Shown in pieces: positions 8,377-17,117 of a DNA stretch of 64,000 bases (the first letter of the stretch is position 1; each line of letters opens with the position of its first letter). Location of the stretch: positions 744,001 to 808,000 of the forward strand of contig NZ_CP189850.1 of assembly GCF_050271975.1 (NCBI RefSeq). The letters run 5' to 3'. The DNA is from Litorimonas sp947503715 (GTDB lineage Bacteria > Pseudomonadota > Alphaproteobacteria > Caulobacterales > Maricaulaceae). Under the pieces are notes generated by a model. The model worked only from the letters and a program-made list of their open reading frames with translations. It was not told the DNA's origin and did no database searches. Both the position numbers and the translations under genes were made by a program.

Positions 8377-8976
8377 ATGAGCGAACCAAAAGACAATGCA
8401 GCAGACACACCGCTCCAGAGTGTTCTCGACCAGGTCGAGACGGCGATGGATGGTGGAGAATCGGTGGATTTAAAAACGGTTGTTGAGAGTTTCGGCAACC
8501 GGGCCTTTGGGCCCATCATGGTGCTCTGCGGCCTCTGTATGATGACGCCTTTGGGGGCAATCCCGGGTATTCCTCCGGCTTTTGGCGTTATTGTTATTGT
8601 TTTCGCGTTGCAGCTCTTATTTCGCCGAAACACGCCGTGGATGCCCAATGTCTTGGCGCGCGTGAAAATTCCGTCGGCAAAGTTGACGGCGGTTCAGAAT
8701 AAGGTCCGCCCCATCCTCGCAAAGATAGACGGCATTATCTCCCCGCGCTTGGAATGGGCGGCCACGGGTCCGGCGCAGGTGATTGTCTCCCTGATTGCGA
8801 TTATCCTATCACTGACATTTTTCCCACTGGGTATGGTGCCATTTGGCGTCGTCGCACCGGCCTTTATCATCTTGCTGCTGGGTCTCGGGATTACGGCACG
8901 GGACGGTGTCATCGTTCTGTTAGCCTTTGGCCTCAGCATGGGGGTCTTTTTCGGCGTGGTGTCTTTATTGCTCTAA
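8377..8976 (+). CDS. Exopolysaccharide synthesis ExoD-like membrane protein
   Basis: A 199-residue protein with a hydrophilic N-terminus followed by hydrophobic segments, including 'FGPIMVLCGLCMMTPLGAIPGIPPAFGVIVIVFALQLLF' and two C-terminal helices. The pattern 'SFGNRAFGPIMVLCGL...IPG' matches the ExoD family (PF06055), named from a Rhizobium gene affecting exopolysaccharide and alkali sensitivity. Its biochemical function is unknown. ATG 8377 is chosen over an in-frame TTG at 8365. The 3' end overlaps the convergent tetratricopeptide gene by 12 bp. Confidence 0.8.
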   Translation: MSEPKDNAADTPLQSVLDQVETAMDGGESVDLKTVVESFGNRAFGPIMVLCGLCMMTPLGAIPGIPPAFGVIVIVFALQLLFRRNTPWMPNVLARVKIPSAKLTAVQNKVRPILAKIDGIISPRLEWAATGPAQVIVSLIAIILSLTFFPLGMVPFGVVAPAFIILLLGLGITARDGVIVLLAFGLSMGVFFGVVSLLL

Positions 8977-9795
8977 GGCTTCCAGTCTTTCCGCGATGGT
9001 CGGATTATGGCGGGGAGCGAGATCAAGAGATTTTTGGTAGAGTAATTTTGCAAGGCGGATTTCGCCTTCCATCTCCGCCTGAACTCCGGCCTGGCCCAGA
9101 AAGACGCTTGCCTCTTCAGACGTTAATCCGACAATGGCGAATTCAACACGCCCGAGCTTTACTAAGGCTCTACGGCGGTTGTTGTCGAAACGGGTGTCGC
9201 GTGGGTCAGCTTGGACCGCTTGTTCGAAAGACGTTAAGGCCTGCTCGAACTCTCCGGCTACCCAATGGGACTGTCCGGTATTATTTTCTGCCAGTCCTGC
9301 GCGCTGACCCAGAAGGTTTGCCCTCGCGTAAGCTTGTCGAGCGGCGGCAAAATGGCCTTGATCATCTTGTAAATGCCCCAGTGCATTCCAAAGCCGCGCA
9401 TCCTGATGCGTTTCCAAAGCCGTTTTTAGCTCAACCGTCGGATGATCAGATCGCCCCATTAGAACACGAATGAGAACCGCATCTGCCGAAGTCGCGTCAT
9501 CAATATATCGCGCAGCTTCCTCAGCCTGACCTGTCGCGATTAGCGTGCGCCTCAATCCCGCACGCGCGGTTCCTAAATCCGGGTCGTGAAGCAAGACACT
9601 TTCATATCCTTTTTTCGCGGAGAGATAATCGCGAGCTCGCAAGGCGGCCTCAGCCGATGCGAGAGTTTGCAGGACTTGGAAGATATCCGTAGAGTCGCGC
9701 TCAATCGCGCGAATATCCGGCAGATCCACACTTTTTGCCAAAGACGCCGTCGGCCAAAGGAGCGCCAGACATATTAAACCCGTGCGCACCATCAC
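8965..9795 (-). CDS. tadD: TadD-like tetratricopeptide protein of the Tad pilus operon
   Basis: A 276-residue protein with a signal peptide (MVRTGLICLALLWPTASLA, from the second methionine) and several TPR units: 'LRARDYLSAKKGYESVLLHDPDLGTARAGL', 'ARLWNALGHLQDDQGHFAAARQAYARA' and 'HWVAGEFEQALTSFEQAVQADPRDTRFDNN'. TadD proteins are TPR lipoproteins or periplasmic proteins that help secretin assembly. This copy lacks a lipobox and looks soluble and periplasmic. It is the last gene of the pilus operon and overlaps tadC by 4 bp, consistent with translational coupling. Confidence 0.85.
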   Translation of the reverse strand: MMVRTGLICLALLWPTASLAKSVDLPDIRAIERDSTDIFQVLQTLASAEAALRARDYLSAKKGYESVLLHDPDLGTARAGLRRTLIATGQAEEAARYIDDATSADAVLIRVLMGRSDHPTVELKTALETHQDARLWNALGHLQDDQGHFAAARQAYARANLLGQRAGLAENNTGQSHWVAGEFEQALTSFEQAVQADPRDTRFDNNRRRALVKLGRVEFAIVGLTSEEASVFLGQAGVQAEMEGEIRLAKLLYQKSLDLAPRHNPTIAERLEALEQ

Positions 9796-10733
9796 TGTAC
9801 CGCGAGACCTTCCATCAGGCGGATACCCGCCGGCATCATCAACATGACCATGATTGTCGGAAAGATAAAGACGATGAGCGGCACGGTCATTTTTGCGGGT
9901 AAGGCCATCGCTTTTTCTTCGGCTTTCATCATGCGTTTATGGCGCATGTCCTCGGAGAACGTGCGTAAGGCATGCCCGACAGAACTGCCCATTTCTTCAG
10001 CTTGTTTCAGCATGACCGCCAGCGCTTTGGCTTCATCCAGATTGATACGGTCGGCAAAATTAATCATGGCCTCATTGCGTTCGCGTCCTGCGCGAAGTTC
10101 CAAATTCATGATGTCCATATTCTGTTTCAGCGCAGGATATCGCCCGCCTAATTCATGGCTCACCCTCACGAGGGAGGCGTCCATGGACAGGCCCGCTTCG
10201 ACACAGGCGGTCATGAGGTCCATGAGATCGGGAAAGCCCAGACGACAGGAATTTGTGCGTTTGGCGGCCTTACGTTTCAAGAATTGAGTGGGTCCCAACA
10301 AGCCGACTGCAGCCAGAACCATGATGAGGATTAAACACACACCAACGCTCAGCTTAGCCGAAAGCGGCCCCCAGAGTGCGAGGAAAATAATCTGGGGCGC
10401 GAAGAGTGAGACAACCCGTACGGCCAGAAACGTCTTCACAGATGAGGGGTCATAATAGCCCGCCCGTGCGAGCTCAAACCGCAGTCGTGAAATTTCTTTC
10501 GCATCCGGTAGCGTGAGATGAGATCCGAGTTGTGAGAGCAAGTTCCTTTTGGCCTTTGCCTTGGCGCCGATCCCGACATCTGTATCCGCGTCCAGACTCG
10601 CGCCTCCCGCAAGGCGCCTTTCGACTTTCGCATTATCCCGAATGGCTCCACGCACCGCAATAAAGCAGAGCCAGAGTGATATCCCCAGAAAGGCCGCGGA
10701 AATCAGGATTGTGAGGGCGTTGGTAAAGCTCAT
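9792..10733 (-). CDS. tadC: Tad pilus inner-membrane platform protein TadC
   Basis: A 313-residue GspF-like membrane protein. An N-terminal helix is followed by a cytoplasmic loop and the T2SSF domain, with 'LGFPDLMDLMTACVEAGLSMDASLVRVSHELGGRYPAL' and 'LKQAEEMGSSVGHALRTFSEDMRHKRMMKAEEKA', both typical of TadC. With TadB it forms the inner-membrane platform that couples the CpaF ATPase to pilin insertion. The start at 10733 gives an ATGA overlap with the tadB stop; the frame is open upstream to 10799 but that part lies inside tadB. Confidence 0.93.
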   Translation of the reverse strand: MSFTNALTILISAAFLGISLWLCFIAVRGAIRDNAKVERRLAGGASLDADTDVGIGAKAKAKRNLLSQLGSHLTLPDAKEISRLRFELARAGYYDPSSVKTFLAVRVVSLFAPQIIFLALWGPLSAKLSVGVCLILIMVLAAVGLLGPTQFLKRKAAKRTNSCRLGFPDLMDLMTACVEAGLSMDASLVRVSHELGGRYPALKQNMDIMNLELRAGRERNEAMINFADRINLDEAKALAVMLKQAEEMGSSVGHALRTFSEDMRHKRMMKAEEKAMALPAKMTVPLIVFIFPTIMVMLMMPAGIRLMEGLAVQ

Positions 10734-11689
10734 ATCTTGAAATTGATCATTTTGTACATGACGAGATTGCCAAGGCCCATCCAGATGACAACGCCCCAAA
10801 GCGTATAGGTGACGGATTTTAAGTGCTTCACTTCGCCGTAAAATTCCGGGCTCATCTTATTGACGGCTATGAACAGAAAGATTGGCGCAACATTCAAAAT
10901 CATTGCGCTGACGCGCCCTTCGGCCGAGGCGGCTTTAATTTTGAGTCGCATTTTCTGGCGATCTCGGATTGTTTTCGCATTGGAGCGCAGGAGGTCAGCA
11001 AGATTACCACCCGTGCGTTCCTGCAACCGGATCATTGCAGAAAATAATTCAAAATCTTCATGCCCCACGCGATCCGCTAATTTCTGGATGGCAGAAGAAA
11101 TCGTGGATCCAAAACTCACTTCATCCGAGGCAATTCCAAATTCACTTCCGATGGGATCCGGCATTTCCCGCGCGACCAGACCCATTGCGACCGGCACGGG
11201 ATGTCCGGCGGCCAGCGATCGAATGATAATGTCCAACGCTTCCGGAAGCTGTGCGACAGCTTTTTTGCGACGCCGTTTGACGAAGAAACTTAGGATGAGA
11301 ACTGGCGCGATACTGCCGAGGCCAAACCCGAGAAATCCCCAAACAGGTGTGCCTTTGACAAGAAACAACGTCATGCCCAGCGAGACGGCAAAACCTAGGC
11401 TGGCATAGTAAAACCCATATGTGCCAAGCGGCAATCCGGATTGCATAATCAGTTGCGCGATTCGTGTGTTCAGGCCTGCAAGCTGGCCTTCTTTTGTCAG
11501 TGACCGCGCGCGCCGCATCTTGTCGAGTACATCTACTTTATCGTCAGATTTGGACAGGCGCCGAAGGCGATCATTGGCCAAACGAACATTTTTTCCGGCT
11601 TGACCCATCAAACCCAAAATCGTTTGCAGCATGAGAAACCCTGCGCAGAAAATCAGCCCGTAAATAATAATTTGCTGCGTTGAGGACAT
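10730..11689 (-). CDS. tadB: Tad pilus inner-membrane platform protein TadB
   Basis: A 319-residue GspF-domain membrane protein: an N-terminal helix, a basic linker ('RLANDRLRRLSKSDDKVDVLDKMRR'), paired helices at about 90-135, and the platform domain with 'LPEALDIIIRSLAAGHPVPVAMGLVAREMPDPIGSEF' and 'RTGGNLADLLRSNAKTIRDRQKM', a TadB hallmark. C-terminal helices follow. It shares one base with the end of cpaF and overlaps tadC, showing an operon. Confidence 0.93.
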   Translation of the reverse strand: MSSTQQIIIYGLIFCAGFLMLQTILGLMGQAGKNVRLANDRLRRLSKSDDKVDVLDKMRRARSLTKEGQLAGLNTRIAQLIMQSGLPLGTYGFYYASLGFAVSLGMTLFLVKGTPVWGFLGFGLGSIAPVLILSFFVKRRRKKAVAQLPEALDIIIRSLAAGHPVPVAMGLVAREMPDPIGSEFGIASDEVSFGSTISSAIQKLADRVGHEDFELFSAMIRLQERTGGNLADLLRSNAKTIRDRQKMRLKIKAASAEGRVSAMILNVAPIFLFIAVNKMSPEFYGEVKHLKSVTYTLWGVVIWMGLGNLVMYKMINFKI

Positions 11690-13158
11690 TATCCAACACG
11701 CTCTTTAATGGTCTGATCAGACGTTTTTCCGGGCTCTAAAACCTTTGGTTCAAACAAACCTTCAGGCAATGGAATAGCGCGGGTCACAATTTCATCCAGA
11801 CATTTTGGCCGGATGCCTGTCGAACGGAATTCCCCGATGACTTCGTGGTTGGGCCCGGTCCCCGTACGCGTGTAATTAAATAATTCCTGCATCTGGATGA
11901 CGGCGCCTTCCATGCCTGTGACTTCGGCAACGGATGTAATCTTGCGCTGTCCGTCAGAGAGACGCGTAGCTTGAACGATAATCCCGACGGCAGACGCAAT
12001 TTGTCCGGCGACGGCTTCTGGTGTGATCTTCATATCGCCCATCGCAACCATCTGCTCCAATCGGGTGAGGGCATCACGTGGCGTATTCGCATGTAGTGTC
12101 GCCATAGAGCCTTCATGGCCCGTATTCATAGCCTGCAACATATCAAAGGCTTCTTCGCCGCGAACCTCGCCGAGAATAACGCGGTCTGGGCGCATCCGGA
12201 GAGCGTTCTTTACTAGACCGCGCTGTTTAATTTCGCCGCGCCCTTCAATATTGGGCGGACGTGTTTCCATACGCGCGACATGTGGCTGCTGCAGTTGCAA
12301 TTCCGCCGCGTCCTCAATCGTGATGAGACGTTCTTTTGGTGAAATCGATTGCGAAAGCGCGTTCAGAAGTGTCGTTTTACCGGACCCCGTTCCGCCGGAA
12401 ATCAGGATCGTCACGCGGGCTTTGCAGGCCGCCCAGAGGAATTGCGCGACGACATCGGGAATAGCTTTAAACTCAACGAGTTTGTCCAGCGTGAGCGGAT
12501 CTTTTGAAAATTTCCGAATGGACACAAGCGGCCCGTCCACGGCGATAGGCGCAATCGCTACATTCACCCGACTGCCATCTAACAAGCGGCAGTCACAGAG
12601 CGGTTGGCTTTCATCCACACGCCGTCCGACCTGCGCCACGATGCGGTTGATAATACGTAAGAGATGCGGCTCATTCGCGAATTTTACGGCGGAGAGTTCC
12701 AACTCGCCCCGGCGTTCAACAAAGACACGTTCATGGCCGTTGATCAAAATATCCGAGACGGTTTCATCCTGAAGCAGAACCTCCAACGGCCCGAGACCTG
12801 TCATCTCGTCATAGACGCCATCAGCGAGAGATTTAAGATCCCGCGCATTGAGTTTCATTTTCTCTTCACGGGCCATCTCCACGACAATGTCATGGACTTG
12901 CTGACGAAGTTCGAGGCTTTCCAGGCCATCTAATTGCGCCAGATCAATTTCATCAATCAGGCGCGTGTGAAGTTTGATCTTTGTATCCAGCCACGCATTT
13001 CCCGCGGCGGTTGGTACGGTTTGCGCCTCTGGCTCAGGCGCAGTTTCAACTGGAGGCGGCGCCGCCGTGAGCTCCACCTCTTCCGGTATGAACACGGGCG
13101 CGTCGTGCACGGGCGCGGGTTTCGTTTGCGCCTCAAAAGCCTGTGAAAATCTTCCCAT
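11689..13158 (-). CDS. cpaF: Tad pilus secretion ATPase CpaF/TadA
   Basis: A 489-residue GspE-type ATPase. A proline-rich N-terminal region (about 15-50) precedes the N-terminal domain. The ATPase core has the Walker A G255-G-T-G-S-G-K261-T, the Asp box 'LITIEDAAELQL', the Walker B/'VILGEVRGEEAFDMLQAMNTGHEG' and the His box 'GSMATLHANTPRDALTRLEQM'. It powers pilus assembly, and in the Tad system probably also retraction. A 58-bp gap separates it from the upstream cpaE. Confidence 0.96.
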   Translation of the reverse strand: MGRFSQAFEAQTKPAPVHDAPVFIPEEVELTAAPPPVETAPEPEAQTVPTAAGNAWLDTKIKLHTRLIDEIDLAQLDGLESLELRQQVHDIVVEMAREEKMKLNARDLKSLADGVYDEMTGLGPLEVLLQDETVSDILINGHERVFVERRGELELSAVKFANEPHLLRIINRIVAQVGRRVDESQPLCDCRLLDGSRVNVAIAPIAVDGPLVSIRKFSKDPLTLDKLVEFKAIPDVVAQFLWAACKARVTILISGGTGSGKTTLLNALSQSISPKERLITIEDAAELQLQQPHVARMETRPPNIEGRGEIKQRGLVKNALRMRPDRVILGEVRGEEAFDMLQAMNTGHEGSMATLHANTPRDALTRLEQMVAMGDMKITPEAVAGQIASAVGIIVQATRLSDGQRKITSVAEVTGMEGAVIQMQELFNYTRTGTGPNHEVIGEFRSTGIRPKCLDEIVTRAIPLPEGLFEPKVLEPGKTSDQTIKERVG

Positions 13159-13216
13159 GTGTCGTCTCTACACGAGAGGGTTTAGGTCGCCGTTACGGCT
13201 TAAGGTGAATCTGCGG

Positions 13217-14218
13217 TTAAGCGGCTTCTTCCAACAATAGGGGTGATGCGTTTTTCAGTTTTCCTGCAATCGTCCTGACATCTTTCACAAAACGAGAGTC
13301 TGACTTTAAAACGCCCGCCGGTTCACCACAATTCAGAGCTTCGCGTGTCGAGTCCGGGTCTTGGCAAATCGTGGCGAAAATATCGCGTCCCAAGGCTGTT
13401 TCGGCATCGCCTAATTTCAGCATATTTTTGAAAGACCGTCGCTCATATTTCCCGATAATAGCTTGCGCATTCACGCTCCCATTGGCTTCATGCGCGATCT
13501 GTGTCAGCATTTCGCGCGCGGCATGAAGGGATGGAATGGTGAGTTCTGCTGTGACGGCTAAAACATCGACCGCCTGCATCACGGGCAGTGACCAGGACTG
13601 ACGATAACGTGGCATGTCAATGATAACGACATCATAGAGATCGGCGGCTGCGTCCAAAATCGCCATGACAGTCCGTGGATTAACCCTCGCATTTGCGCCC
13701 ACCGTATTGGGCGCAGCCAAGAGCGAAATTCCGCTTTCATGGGTTGAGACGAGGGCGCTGGTAAAGGCGGTGTCAATCTGATCTGAGGGGCCACAAAGAT
13801 CTTCCAGTGTGAGGCTCGGCAAGAGATCAAGGTGATGCGCGCAGGCCCCGCTTTCAAAGTCTAAATCAATCAAGCAAATTCGCGGATCAACAGGTCGTAT
13901 CCCGAGCGAGGGTTGCGCGGTCGAGACGGCAAATTCATGCGCGAGCTGTGTTGCCAAAGAGGTTGTCCCAACTCCGCCAGTCGCACCGATGACCGCAAAG
14001 ATTTGAGGTGTGTTTCCCGTGGGAGTCGCGGGGTGTTCAACAGATTCAACCTCTTGAACGTCAGGGTCCTCTCCTGCCTCAAGCTCGGGTTCAGGTTGAG
14101 GAATAGAGAGATCATCCTGTTCCAGCTCTAGGTCTGCGTCCTGAATCAGAGCGTAGTCTTCTTTCTTGGCCACACGATCATCTTCGCGTCGGCGGCTCCA
14201 TCTGCGTCGTTTAACCAT
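13217..14218 (-). CDS. cpaE: Pilus localisation protein CpaE/TadZ (ParA/MinD-like)
   Basis: A 333-residue protein. The basic N-terminus and a long acidic linker (about 30-70, many Glu/Asp/Pro) precede a MinD/ParA-type ATPase domain starting 'FAVIGATGGVGTTSLATQLA'. This is a deviant Walker A in which a T replaces the usual signature lysine (GGVGTT), as in many CpaE proteins. CpaE/TadZ directs the Tad apparatus to the cell pole. A receiver-like domain is not evident in the short N-terminal part, so this is a compact form. It overlaps the upstream TadE-like gene by 8 bp. Confidence 0.88.
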   Translation of the reverse strand: MVKRRRWSRRREDDRVAKKEDYALIQDADLELEQDDLSIPQPEPELEAGEDPDVQEVESVEHPATPTGNTPQIFAVIGATGGVGTTSLATQLAHEFAVSTAQPSLGIRPVDPRICLIDLDFESGACAHHLDLLPSLTLEDLCGPSDQIDTAFTSALVSTHESGISLLAAPNTVGANARVNPRTVMAILDAAADLYDVVIIDMPRYRQSWSLPVMQAVDVLAVTAELTIPSLHAAREMLTQIAHEANGSVNAQAIIGKYERRSFKNMLKLGDAETALGRDIFATICQDPDSTREALNCGEPAGVLKSDSRFVKDVRTIAGKLKNASPLLLEEAA

Positions 14219-14825
14219 TCTTCAAATCCTCACCCATGACGGTTGCCTGAACAGGCGGTAGCGTCGCAATATTTGAGAACCCCACGAGGTCCAAAAAGAC
14301 AAATTTCAATGGCACGTCTTTCAGCGTGACTGTGACCAAGGGCGCGGGATCAGTCTGATATCCGGCTTTGCCCAAGCCTGAATTTTGATAGGCGACACTC
14401 ACATTGGCGCGTTTGGTTTCGCTGAATATATCGCACATACCGCGCCGGGCCCGTGTTGTTGCGCCGCAACGATTGTCACCATCAGGCCCGAAAACGATAC
14501 GGCTCATGGCCGTGGCGTCATAACCGCCCGCATCACAAGTCTTGTTCTTATTGTCACATTCCAACCTGTAATAAGGCATCGGGTCACCTACGGCGACACT
14601 ATTGGAAAGCCCGGTCATCGTGTTCATCTGGGTGGCAACAGGATCAGAGGTCGCCGCAATTCTGGCACCCGTTCGGGCCGCTGTTTGCGCGCCGTTCCAT
14701 TGGAAAAGCGCATAGCCGGCCTCAATTGCGCCGCCTGTTAAAATAATTAGGGATAGGATTAAAAAGGACGTTTCAACGGTTACTGCGCCGTCATCATTTT
14801 TACGGAAAGATCGAAACAGTTTCAT
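14211..14825 (-). CDS. TadE-like minor pseudopilin
   Basis: A 204-residue protein with a short basic N-terminus, 'DDGAVTVETSFLILSLIILTGGAIEAGYALFQW' (the TadE signature: a G-A/S-V-x-V-E motif followed by a transmembrane helix), and a periplasmic C-terminal domain with four cysteines (CDNKNKTC, CGATT...MCD) that could form disulfides. TadE/F-type pseudopilins are processed by the prepilin peptidase and are required for Flp pilus assembly. It overlaps the next pseudopilin gene by 4 bp and cpaE by 8 bp. Confidence 0.85.
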   Translation of the reverse strand: MKLFRSFRKNDDGAVTVETSFLILSLIILTGGAIEAGYALFQWNGAQTAARTGARIAATSDPVATQMNTMTGLSNSVAVGDPMPYYRLECDNKNKTCDAGGYDATAMSRIVFGPDGDNRCGATTRARRGMCDIFSETKRANVSVAYQNSGLGKAGYQTDPAPLVTVTLKDVPLKFVFLDLVGFSNIATLPPVQATVMGEDLKNG

Positions 14826-15289
14826 CTTGCCCTCACCAGTCTTTCTTCATGTTCCACACGGATTCGGATTTTTCCGCCGGACGCGAGGCGGATAAACCCC
14901 AATCCCGAATAGGCATGATCTGCAGAAAGTTTCGCGACGAGCAACGTATCATTCCCGCGATATTGTCCATTATTCGCGACAGGAACGATATTCAGCGTGA
15001 CATCGCTGGGCGTCCAACCGGAAATCCGTTCTGTGCCGGACGCGCTTGGCGTTCCATATGCCGCGATATTTCTGGCATTCGTCTGGATATTGGATTGGTC
15101 AGGGTTTTCTGCCCGCGCGAGATATCCTCCGCTTGAGACAAGGCCTTGCTCCATCGCGTGGGTCTGACGCAGAAGCATGGACAGGTCGACAACACCGAAA
15201 CCAATAAGGGCGAGAAGTGGGAAGAGGACCGCGCCCTCAATGGCGGCACTTCCCCTTTCATCGCGGTGATATTTCGACAGCATTTTCAT
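14822..15289 (-). CDS. TadE-like minor pseudopilin (second copy)
   Basis: A 155-residue protein starting 'MKMLSKYHRDERGSAAIEGAVLFPLLALIGFGVVDLSMLL', the classic TadE N-terminal motif with the E before the hydrophobic helix and a G before it at the probable processing site. The rest is a small periplasmic domain. It shares one base with the TadG-like gene and overlaps the next TadE-like gene by 4 bp, so the three pseudopilins are translated together. Confidence 0.87.
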   Translation of the reverse strand: MKMLSKYHRDERGSAAIEGAVLFPLLALIGFGVVDLSMLLRQTHAMEQGLVSSGGYLARAENPDQSNIQTNARNIAAYGTPSASGTERISGWTPSDVTLNIVPVANNGQYRGNDTLLVAKLSADHAYSGLGFIRLASGGKIRIRVEHEERLVRAR

Positions 15290-16824
15290 TACCGGACGAC
15301 CGCCACTAATTCATTGGCTTCGCTATCTTTGCCCTTGACTAACGGTCCAACGATTTCGCCGTAGATAACATTTTCCTGCCCAGCACCCATGGGTTCCGTC
15401 AGGAAGACTTTCACAAAAGTTTCGACAGGAAGAGGGCCTGATTGTTTCGACATGCCTGCAGCACTGGATGATTCTATTTCAAGACAATTCAGAACTGCAA
15501 CCGTGATGACCCGGCGGTCGGCAACCGTGGTCGAATGGCCTGAGCTATGACACTGTGGTGTCCCTTCCTCAGGCGTAATTGCATTTGATCCATATGTCTT
15601 CGCGCCCGGAATGCAGTTATTGTCGATCTCCCAACGATATAGAGAATACCGCGATGGTGGATTGCGCGTTGTGAACTGACCTAAATTGTCTTTGCTATAG
15701 GTGACGCCTTCAAGCGTGATGCTGTGAAAACCCGGATGATTAACTTGCATATATGTGTTGAAGTCCCAAGCGCCCGTGCCCTGACGCGATGAACATGTAC
15801 TGTCATTAAAACAGGTGTCCCGTGGCATGGCAAAAGCCTGTGGCGAGGGCAGCGAATCACAACCGCTCGCATTCTTCTTGGGCTGCCCATTCCCTTTAAG
15901 AGGGGGACCATAACCTTTCACCACATTTTCTGCGGGAGCATAACGCGGATCGCTGGAATATTTCTTGAAAGACCCTTCATAAATATCGAAACGGGTGTTT
16001 ACAGCCGCGCTCATCGACGCGATATTCCCTGTGCGCAGCACGACGCCTTTACTTTGCGAATAACACGTGGGTGGAATATCAATCGCGATTGCATCGGCTA
16101 GTTTTGAAGCGCCGGAGTTGCCACCAAAGGGATCAAGCCAACCAAAATTCCCGCGGCCATAAGGGTCGCTCACATTATTGGGTGTTTTCAATTTAAATTG
16201 AGTCCGTTTGAACGCAGGGTCTTCCATGGCTTCGTAAATCGTTTCGGATAAACCTTCTCTCGGATTACAAATGAAGACGGGTGCCGTCCCGCAAACGACT
16301 TCATCCATGCCCGCAACAGAATGCGCGTCCAGTGTCGTGTCTGTGAGCTTTTTCATGAAAGAGGACGGGAAGATTGTCGCCACGTCTTTGGGTTTGATTT
16401 TGACTTCGACATAACGGGCCTCTGACGCATTTGTCGTGCGATAGGATGTCGGAATGTCCTCATAATCATTTGCAGGGAGTTGTTTGAAATACGTAATCGT
16501 ATCCACTTCGATAGCGGAAGAGCCTTTTGCAAATTTTTCCTCATGGGAGAGAAGTTGCAGGATAGCGCGAGAGGCCCGCGTCGTCGCATCTCCGCGCTGG
16601 TCTAATTCCGCTGCTCCAGCCCGGGACAGCGCATCAGCTGCGGATTGGAGATCAGCATCCACATTATACACGCGGGCCATATCGACAGACAGCGTGGCTC
16701 CCCCCACCAAGACGGGTGTGGACATGGCGACCCAAACGGCAACGGACCCGGCCGTGGCGCGGGTTGTTCCGGTCAGGAAATCTTTAAAAATGGATGTTGT
16801 GGAATTGGAGCGGGGGAGCCTCAT
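15289..16824 (-). CDS. TadG-like pilus assembly protein
   Basis: A 511-residue protein with one N-terminal helix in the TadG-type motif 'TTRATAGSVAVWVAMSTPVLVGGATLSVDMARVYNVDADLQSAADAL' (Flp-associated TadG N-terminal domain), then a long periplasmic region with several cysteine pairs. A typical VWA MIDAS (DxSxS) is not visible, unlike some TadG proteins, so the C-terminal domain is better called unassigned. Position upstream of two TadE-like genes supports the TadG role. It is 17 bp downstream of the small lipoprotein gene. Confidence 0.8.
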   Translation of the reverse strand: MRLPRSNSTTSIFKDFLTGTTRATAGSVAVWVAMSTPVLVGGATLSVDMARVYNVDADLQSAADALSRAGAAELDQRGDATTRASRAILQLLSHEEKFAKGSSAIEVDTITYFKQLPANDYEDIPTSYRTTNASEARYVEVKIKPKDVATIFPSSFMKKLTDTTLDAHSVAGMDEVVCGTAPVFICNPREGLSETIYEAMEDPAFKRTQFKLKTPNNVSDPYGRGNFGWLDPFGGNSGASKLADAIAIDIPPTCYSQSKGVVLRTGNIASMSAAVNTRFDIYEGSFKKYSSDPRYAPAENVVKGYGPPLKGNGQPKKNASGCDSLPSPQAFAMPRDTCFNDSTCSSRQGTGAWDFNTYMQVNHPGFHSITLEGVTYSKDNLGQFTTRNPPSRYSLYRWEIDNNCIPGAKTYGSNAITPEEGTPQCHSSGHSTTVADRRVITVAVLNCLEIESSSAAGMSKQSGPLPVETFVKVFLTEPMGAGQENVIYGEIVGPLVKGKDSEANELVAVVR

Positions 16825-16841
16825 AAATCCTCTCTTTCTTA

Positions 16842-17117
16842 TTATTCGTTCTCAGTTGTGCCCAATTGCACCGGATCCGGCGTTTCGCCTTTTTCATAGG
16901 CTTCGCGGGCGGCTTTTTGCCGGGCGCGATTGGGCGGAATAAATGTATTGGCTTTCTGCTCGGCCGTGGGCGCAACCCGTTGGGCCGCAATATTATGCGC
17001 TACAGCCTGTCCGAAATGTTCGGTTTTCGTTTCCATAGCAGGCGTGGACGCACAGGCGGAGAGCCCGGCACATAGCGTAAGAGACGCAACCATGAGACAA
17101 GTTCTATTCAAGTGCAT
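16842..17117 (-). CDS. Small lipoprotein at the CpaD position
   Basis: A 91-residue protein with a lipoprotein signal 'MHLNRTCLMVASLTLCAGLSAC' and a short mature part. 'HFGQAVAHNIAAQRVAP' resembles the conserved core of CpaD (pilus lipoprotein), but full-length CpaD is about twice as long. The location right after the secretin gene, whose 3' end it overlaps by 14 bp, is where cpaD is found in Caulobacter-type loci. I read it as a shortened CpaD-like secretin partner; alternatively it is an unrelated lipoprotein. The start at 17117 is preferred over 17180 because it begins the signal peptide. Confidence 0.7.
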   Translation of the reverse strand: MHLNRTCLMVASLTLCAGLSACASTPAMETKTEHFGQAVAHNIAAQRVAPTAEQKANTFIPPNRARQKAAREAYEKGETPDPVQLGTTENE